A program made the translations under genes and the position numbers. From the NCBI GenBank assembly GCA_964545205.1, contig CAZJFH010000036.1:1-50662 (forward strand): a stretch of DNA of 50,662 nucleotides, given 5' to 3'. How positions within the stretch are numbered: the first letter of the stretch is position 1; each line of letters opens with the position of its first letter. Below, piece by piece: positions 46,546 through 50,662 of the stretch. This DNA is from CAZJFH01 sp964545205. GTDB taxonomy: Bacteria; Pseudomonadota; Alphaproteobacteria; Rhodospirillales; Magnetospirillaceae. Below the pieces are notes generated by a model that worked only from the letters and a program-made list of their open reading frames with translations, was not told where the DNA came from and ran no database searches.

Positions 46546-48687
46546 CTAGGCCGTGCGAACGCGCGCGAGGAAGGCGTCGACCTCCTCGCGCAGGTGACGT
46601 GATTCCTCCATCACCCCCTGCGATGCCGACAGCACCGCGTCGGCGGCGTCGCCGGCCTGCCCGGCGACGCGGGTCACCTCGGCCATGTGGTTGGACACCG
46701 CGCCGGTGCTGCCGGCGGCGAGCTGCGCGCTGCGGGCGATCTCGCGGGTGGCGGCGCCCTGCTCCTCGACGGCGGCGGCGATGCTGGCGGCGATGTCGCT
46801 GATTTCGCCGATCGTGCCGCCGACCTCCTCCATCGCCTTGCTCGCCTCGTTGGTGGCGGCCTGCACCGAGATGATCAGGTCCCGTATCTGCCCGGTGGCG
46901 CCGGCGATCTGCTGCGCCAATGCCTTGACCTCGCCGGCGACGACCGCGAAGCCGCGTCCGGCGGCGCCGGCGGCGGCGGCCTCGATGGTGGCGTTGAGTG
47001 CGAGCATGTTGGTCTGGGCGGCGATGTCGTTGATGAAGTTGACCACCTCGCCGATCTTGCGGGCGGCCCCGGTCAACGCCACGACGCGGCCGCGTCCGGC
47101 CTCGGCGCCCTCGACGGCGGCGCGGGCGATGCGGGCGGATTCGGCCACCCGACGGCTGATCTCCTCGACCGAGCGCGCCAGTTCCTCGGCCGCCGCCGCC
47201 GCGGTCTGGACGCTGTCGGTCGCATCCTCGGCCGAGGTCGCGACCTCGACCGAAATGCGGCTGGTCTGCGCCGCCGACATCACCATGGTGCCGGCGGTCT
47301 GCTCCATTTCGGCCGAGGACGAGGCCACGCGCACCACCACGCCCTCGACGCTGGCCTGGAAGGCGTCGGCGAGTTCGATCATCATGCGCCGCTTCTCGGC
47401 CTCGGCCTGGCGCGCCTGCTCGGCGCGCTCGGCCTCGAGCCGGCGCACCGCCACGGCGTTGTCCTTGAAGACCTGGACGGCGCGGGCCATGTCGCCGATC
47501 TCGTCGGCGCCGGCGGTGTGCGGAATGTCGACGGCGAGATCGCCGTGCGCCAGCGCGCCCATCGTGCTGGTCAGGCGGTTGATCGGCCGCGCCGCCAGCG
47601 TGCCGACGCCCAGGCCGGCCAGCAGCGTCACCAAGGCGGCGACGGCGCCGCTGATCAACAGCTCGCGCTCCATGTCGTCGATGGCCGCGAACAGCTCGGC
47701 GTCGGGAAGGCGCACCACCACCGACCAGCCGAGGCCGGGGAAGTCGCCGGCGCCGTCGCTGCGGGTGTAGCCGGCGGCGCTGGGCGTGCCGCCGTCGACG
47801 TCCGGCGCCGCGATGGCGCCGCGCTCGCCGCGGACCGCCGCGCCGGCGGCGGGATCGCCGTCGGCGACCAGGTCGCGCTTGCCGACCACGGCGGGGTCGC
47901 GCACCAGCCCCGACTCGGCTTCGCCGCGGCCGTAATCGGCCAGGACCTTGCCGGCGGGATCGAGCAGGGTCACCCGGGTGCCCGGCATGCCGGCCGAGGC
48001 GAGGTGCTTGTAGGCCGAGCCCACCACCTCCTCGATGGTCGCGAAGTCGACGAAGGTCGCCCAGACGGCGAAGGGCTTGCCGTCCTTGTCGCGCACCGGC
48101 GCCGCGAACACCACGGCATAACCGTCGCCGCCGTGCAGCTTGGCGAGTTCCGGCACGAAGGCCGGCTGCTCGACCACGGTGCCGGTCAGCCCGTTGCGGC
48201 CCTCCAGGAACTTCTCGTCGAGCGCCTTCTGCAGCCAGGGCGCCCCCGCGAAGCTGTGCTCGTACAGCCACACCGTGTCCAGGGGCTTGCCGGCGCCGTC
48301 GACCGAGGGCACGGCCAGCACGGCGCCGTCCTTGTCGACCAGCGCCATCAGCGAATAGACGCCGTAGACGCGGGTATAGGCGTTCATCGCGTCGGTCAGC
48401 GGATTGGGATAGTCGTAGCTCTGGTAGTAGGCCTTGACCAACGCCGCCCGGTTCAGCGCGAAGGCCTGGACGTCGCCGTAGCGCTGCAGCAGGTTGCGGT
48501 CGATGTTCTCCGCGGTCTGCACGGCGGCGTCGCCGGCGCGCTGCAGGCCCATGGTGCGGAAGTCGTCCTTCTTGCCGAGCACGCTGACGAACCCGGCGGC
48601 GGCGGGCAGCGCCGCGAAGGCCAGGAGCAAGGCCGTGATCTTGGTACGCACGCGCATCGTCGGCAGCAGGCGGCGCAACATCGACAT
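46546..48687 (-). CDS. Methyl-accepting chemotaxis protein, dCache-type sensor
   Basis: A 713-residue receptor. TM1 is at about 15-38, a large periplasmic domain at about 40-335 with the double-Cache look (YPNPLTDAMNAYTRVYGVYSLMALVDKDGAVLAVPS, then GYAVVFAAPVRDKDGKPFAVWATFVDF and GWSVVVRLPDAELFA), TM2 at about 345-370, then HAMP. The signalling domain has hairpin IAAQTNMLALNATIEAAAAGAAGRGFAVVAGEV. No CheR pentapeptide is present. Such sensors usually bind amino acids or organic acids. The start at 48687 has GGGAG upstream. It is divergent from yceI. A membrane-protein gene follows in the same direction. Confidence 0.92.
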   Translation of the reverse strand: MSMLRRLLPTMRVRTKITALLLAFAALPAAAGFVSVLGKKDDFRTMGLQRAGDAAVQTAENIDRNLLQRYGDVQAFALNRAALVKAYYQSYDYPNPLTDAMNAYTRVYGVYSLMALVDKDGAVLAVPSVDGAGKPLDTVWLYEHSFAGAPWLQKALDEKFLEGRNGLTGTVVEQPAFVPELAKLHGGDGYAVVFAAPVRDKDGKPFAVWATFVDFATIEEVVGSAYKHLASAGMPGTRVTLLDPAGKVLADYGRGEAESGLVRDPAVVGKRDLVADGDPAAGAAVRGERGAIAAPDVDGGTPSAAGYTRSDGAGDFPGLGWSVVVRLPDAELFAAIDDMERELLISGAVAALVTLLAGLGVGTLAARPINRLTSTMGALAHGDLAVDIPHTAGADEIGDMARAVQVFKDNAVAVRRLEAERAEQARQAEAEKRRMMIELADAFQASVEGVVVRVASSSAEMEQTAGTMVMSAAQTSRISVEVATSAEDATDSVQTAAAAAEELARSVEEISRRVAESARIARAAVEGAEAGRGRVVALTGAARKIGEVVNFINDIAAQTNMLALNATIEAAAAGAAGRGFAVVAGEVKALAQQIAGATGQIRDLIISVQAATNEASKAMEEVGGTIGEISDIAASIAAAVEEQGAATREIARSAQLAAGSTGAVSNHMAEVTRVAGQAGDAADAVLSASQGVMEESRHLREEVDAFLARVRTA

Positions 48688-48724
48688 CGGACAGGCTCCC
48701 GTAATCTGATCCCGCCCGCCGCCA

Positions 48725-48740
48725 TGCAAAAGTCGGGACA
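48725..48740 (-). promoter_or_regulatory. Weak sigma-54-like promoter of the dCache MCP gene
   Basis: On the minus strand TGTCCCGacttTTGCA has a perfect TTGCA and correct spacing, but the second G of the -24 GG is T. Transcription would start near 48714, 27 bases before the ATG. The GG is usually essential, so this is tentative. Confidence 0.3.
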
Positions 48741-48782
48741 GTTGACCGGCCCGCGGCACGGCGCGCGATCTCCGGCCGGGAC

Positions 48783-48796
48783 TCCCGCCCGCGGGA
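48783..48796. promoter_or_regulatory. Inverted repeat TCCCGC-CC-GCGGGA
   Basis: Lies in the divergent region between the dCache MCP and yceI, 63 bases from the yceI -24 element. It shares TCCCG-N4-CGGGA with the palindrome at 44594. A site for a common sigma-54 activator is possible. Confidence 0.35.
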
Positions 48797-48858
48797 ACGC
48801 CGGCCCGGATTTTCCCGAATCCGACCGGCGGCGGGCGCTGCCGGGCCGCCGCGGGAGC

Positions 48859-48874
48859 TGGCACCGGTGTTGCA
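48859..48874 (+). promoter_or_regulatory. Sigma-54 promoter of the YceI gene
   Basis: TGGCACCggtgTTGCA has GG 48860-48861 and GC 48872-48873 ten bases apart, with one mismatch (C for G at the seventh base). Transcription would start near 48885, 29 bases before the ATG at 48914. Confidence 0.8.
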
Positions 48875-48913
48875 GGATCACGGCATCTTTGCTTCGCACG
48901 GAACCGAGACACC

Positions 48914-49489
48914 ATGAAGAACATCGCCCTCGCCGCCCTGATCCTGGCCGGCACCGTCTCCACCGCCCTCGCCGCGCCGGCGACCTACAAGGTCGACCCG
49001 GCTCACGTCAGCGTCGTCTTCAACATCGACCACCTCGGCTTCTCCAAGATGTGGGGCCGGTTCAACGACGTGACCGGCACCATCGTCTACGACGACGCCG
49101 ACCCGGCCGCCGGCAAGGTCGAGATCCTGATCAAGACCGAGAGCGTCGACACGAACCATCAGAAGCGGGACGATCATCTGCGTTCGCCCGACTACCTGAA
49201 CGCGATGGAATTCCCCGACATGACCTTCGTCAGCACGAAGATCGAGAAGACGGGCGACAAGGCCGGCAAGATTCACGGCGAGCTGACCATGCTCGGCGTC
49301 ACCAAGCCGGTCGTGCTCGACGCGGTGCTGAACAATGTCGGCCAGCATCCCTTCCGCAAGGAAGTGACGGTCGCCGGCTTCTCGGCCACGACCAAGATCA
49401 AGCGCTCCGATTTCGGCATGAGCTATTCGGTGCCGGTGATCGGCGACGATCTCGAGCTGTTCATCGAAATCGAAGGCCTCAAGCAGTAG
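48914..49489 (+). CDS. YceI-family periplasmic protein
   Basis: A 191-residue protein with a signal peptide (MKNIALAALILAGTVSTALAA). The YceI lipocalin-like barrel has YKVDPAHVSVVFNIDHLGFSKMWGRFNDVTG, SVDTNHQKRDDHLRSPDYLNAMEFPDMTF, HGELTMLGVTKPVVLDAVL and RSDFGMSYSVPVIGDDLELFIEIEGL. Members bind polyisoprenoids or quinone-like lipids in the periplasm, and they are induced by stress or base in E. coli. Here it stands alone behind a strong sigma-54 promoter, unusual for the family and shared with nearby MCP genes. Confidence 0.93.
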   Translation: MKNIALAALILAGTVSTALAAPATYKVDPAHVSVVFNIDHLGFSKMWGRFNDVTGTIVYDDADPAAGKVEILIKTESVDTNHQKRDDHLRSPDYLNAMEFPDMTFVSTKIEKTGDKAGKIHGELTMLGVTKPVVLDAVLNNVGQHPFRKEVTVAGFSATTKIKRSDFGMSYSVPVIGDDLELFIEIEGLKQ

Positions 49490-49497
49490 CACCGGCG

Positions 49498-49623
49498 TCA
49501 TGGCCGGGCTCGTCCCACGGCTCTCGTCATGGCCGGGACTTCGCCCGGCCATGACGACTTCAAGGACCGGATACGCCGATCCGAACTTGAACCGGACTGC
49601 CGTGGGCCAAGCCCGGGCATGAC
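49498..49623. repeat. REP-like inverted repeats with GTCATGGCCGGG units
   Basis: The 210 bases between yceI and ccmI hold no gene. A perfect 12-bp hairpin GTCATGGCCGGG/CCCGGCCATGAC lies at 49526-49555. An outer, slightly imperfect pair (49498-49521 and 49600-49623) has the same unit. These GTCATGGCCGGGC elements are common intergenic repeats in alphaproteobacteria. Confidence 0.65.
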
Positions 49624-49699
49624 GGTGAAGAGCCGGTCCGAACGCGGACCGGGCTTCCCTGCGGACGCCAGCGGGCGCGCCGGGCGTGAGCGGGCTCCC

Positions 49700-50599
49700 T
49701 CAGCGGGAAATGCCGAACAGCGGATGCACCGGCTCGATCAGGGCCGGATTGATGCCGGCCTTGGCCGCCGCCGCATCCATCTGCTCGCGTACGCCCGGGA
49801 TCCACGGCGCATCCGCCGGCGAGTCGTTCAGCAGGTCGCGCCAGATGGCGATCGCCCGCCGGGCGTCGCCGACCTGCAGCCGCTCCAGCGCCAGATAGTG
49901 ATGGGCCCGCGGATCGTCCCGATTCAGCCGCAGCACCTGCACGAACGTCTCGCGCGCCTCGCCGGTGACCGAACCGCCGGCCTCCTTGACGAGCACCTCG
50001 CCGAAGGCGGACAGGGTCTCGCTGTCACGCGCGCCCAGGCCGACGGCGCGCCGGTAGGCGGCGGCGGAATCGGCGGCGCGGCCCAGCACCAGGTACGAGC
50101 GCCCCAGCGACAGCCAGCCGGAAAGATCGTTCGGGTCGGCCTCGACCCGCGCGGCCAGCTTGTCGACCATCGCCAGCACGCGCTCGGCCTGCGCGTCGGC
50201 AATGTTGAGCCGGCTCGCCTGCACGCCGGCATAGGGGCGGTCCGGCAGCTCCGGGCTGCCGATCTGCAGATAGAGCGCCATCGCCGCCGCCGGGACCAGC
50301 AAGGCCACGCCGGCGGCCACGGCGCGCGGCACCGAAGGCGGCAGCGCGCAGGCGTCGGGGGCGCCCGAAGCCACGGCCAGGATGCGGCGCTGCGTCTCGA
50401 GCCGGACGGTCTGCGCCTCGGCGTCGGTCATCAGTCCGCGCGCCAGATCGCGCTCGATCTCGGCGAGATGGTCGCGGTAGACGGCGATGTCGTAGGCGGC
50501 GCGGTCGGCCGGCGCCACCTTGGAGCGCCTGAGCAGGACCAGCACCAGCGGCGCGACGGCCGCGACGCCCAGAGCGAACAGGATCGGCAACCACCCCAT
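49700..50599 (-). CDS. ccmI: c-type cytochrome biogenesis protein CcmI
   Basis: A 299-residue membrane protein with TM1 at about 4-24 (LPILFALGVAAVAPLVLVLL), a cytoplasmic heptad-rich loop (AAYDIAVYRDHLAEIERDLARGLMTDAEAQTVRLETQRRIL), TM2 (AVAAGVALLVPAAAMALYLQ) and a periplasmic TPR domain (DPNDLSGWLSLGRSYLVLGRAADSAAAYRRAVGLGA ... REMFVQVLRLNRDDPRAHHYLALERL-like repeats). CcmI delivers apocytochrome c to the CcmFH ligase. The short ending (HPLFGISR) lacks the extra domain of gammaproteobacterial CcmH fusions. It starts 10 bases after the presumed ccmH stop, continuing a ccm operon to the right. Confidence 0.9.
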   Translation of the reverse strand: MGWLPILFALGVAAVAPLVLVLLRRSKVAPADRAAYDIAVYRDHLAEIERDLARGLMTDAEAQTVRLETQRRILAVASGAPDACALPPSVPRAVAAGVALLVPAAAMALYLQIGSPELPDRPYAGVQASRLNIADAQAERVLAMVDKLAARVEADPNDLSGWLSLGRSYLVLGRAADSAAAYRRAVGLGARDSETLSAFGEVLVKEAGGSVTGEARETFVQVLRLNRDDPRAHHYLALERLQVGDARRAIAIWRDLLNDSPADAPWIPGVREQMDAAAAKAGINPALIEPVHPLFGISR

Positions 50600-50609
50600 G
50601 GACTTGCTC

Positions 50610-50662
50610 CTACTCCGCGGCCTGCATCGCCTGTCGGGCGGCCCGCCGGGCCGGGGCGCCGA
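50610..50662 (-). CDS. ccmH: C-terminal fragment of CcmH (cut by window edge)
   Basis: The minus-strand frame closing at the TAG (50612-50610) reads APARRAARQAMQAAE before the edge. An arginine/alanine-rich tail directly before ccmI is where CcmH/CycL ends in alphaproteobacterial ccm operons. Only 16 codons are visible, so the identity rests mainly on position. Confidence 0.45.
   Translation of the reverse strand, partial: GAPARRAARQAMQAAE

Noticed and set aside
46687..49554. 955-residue plus-strand frame antisense to the MCP
   Set aside because: Mirror of the MCP coding sequence with His/Gly/Asp-rich non-domain protein. The MCP frame has all expected motifs.
1..50662. CRISPR arrays, IS elements, toxin-antitoxin or phage-defence cassettes
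   Set aside because: No regularly spaced repeats, transposase motifs or recognisable defence genes were seen. The XRE gene has no toxin partner that I could identify.

Overview
The window is a GC-rich (about 70% by eye) chromosomal stretch. It most likely comes from an alphaproteobacterium, probably Rhodospirillales-like. The evidence is gene content: bolA/grxD, Kdo transferase and heptose phosphatase genes for LPS, CcmI/CcmH, class II PyrC, PPi-dependent phosphofructokinase, several MCPs (one ending in PilZ), PhoPQ-like and hybrid two-component systems, and a HupUV-type sensory hydrogenase. No rRNA, intact tRNA, CRISPR array or transposase was seen.

Layout. 0-1.4 kb: a small lower-GC accessory patch with an XRE regulator and two orphan small genes. 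1.8-6.1 kb: PepSY protein, PhoP/PhoQ-like pair and a large membrane protein, in tight plus-strand order. 6.1-11 kb: pfp, a PadR-like regulator, the bolA-rarD-membrane protein-grxD cluster and a rhodanese. 11.3-14.6 kb: ferritin-like protein, DsrE-like protein, waaA and gmhB. 14.7-17.9 kb: hupE-hupU-hupV behind a sigma-54-type promoter. 17.9-20.7 kb: a short island between two 22-bp copies of the hupV 3' end. It carries a broken exported-protein gene, a cupin, a nitrilase, a decayed membrane-protein tail and a tRNA-Leu 3' fragment. 20.8-32 kb: methionine gamma-lyase, then PLD-like, membrane, CopD-like, DUF2231, cytochrome oxidase II and fused I+III, PRC-barrel, enolase-superfamily and peptidoglycan-binding-repeat genes. 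Several of these have GAAC-N17-GTT (EcfG-like) promoters. 32-35.5 kb: pyrC, bioA and a beta-propeller-like protein. 35.5-49.5 kb: a signalling block with a hybrid kinase and receiver, periplasmic rhodanese, three MCPs, two Cys-rich small proteins, ChaN-like, membrane and YceI proteins. At least five clear -24/-12 promoters lie in this block. 49.7 kb to the end: ccmI and the tail of ccmH.

Two features stand out. The first is a sigma-54 theme: hydrogenase genes, chemoreceptors and small redox or Cys-rich proteins carry GG-N10-GC promoters, suggesting a coordinated redox/taxis regulon. The second is the island at the hydrogenase stop codon, whose direct repeat restores the hupV end exactly. All functional statements come from reading motifs by eye. 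No database search or structure calculation was run.
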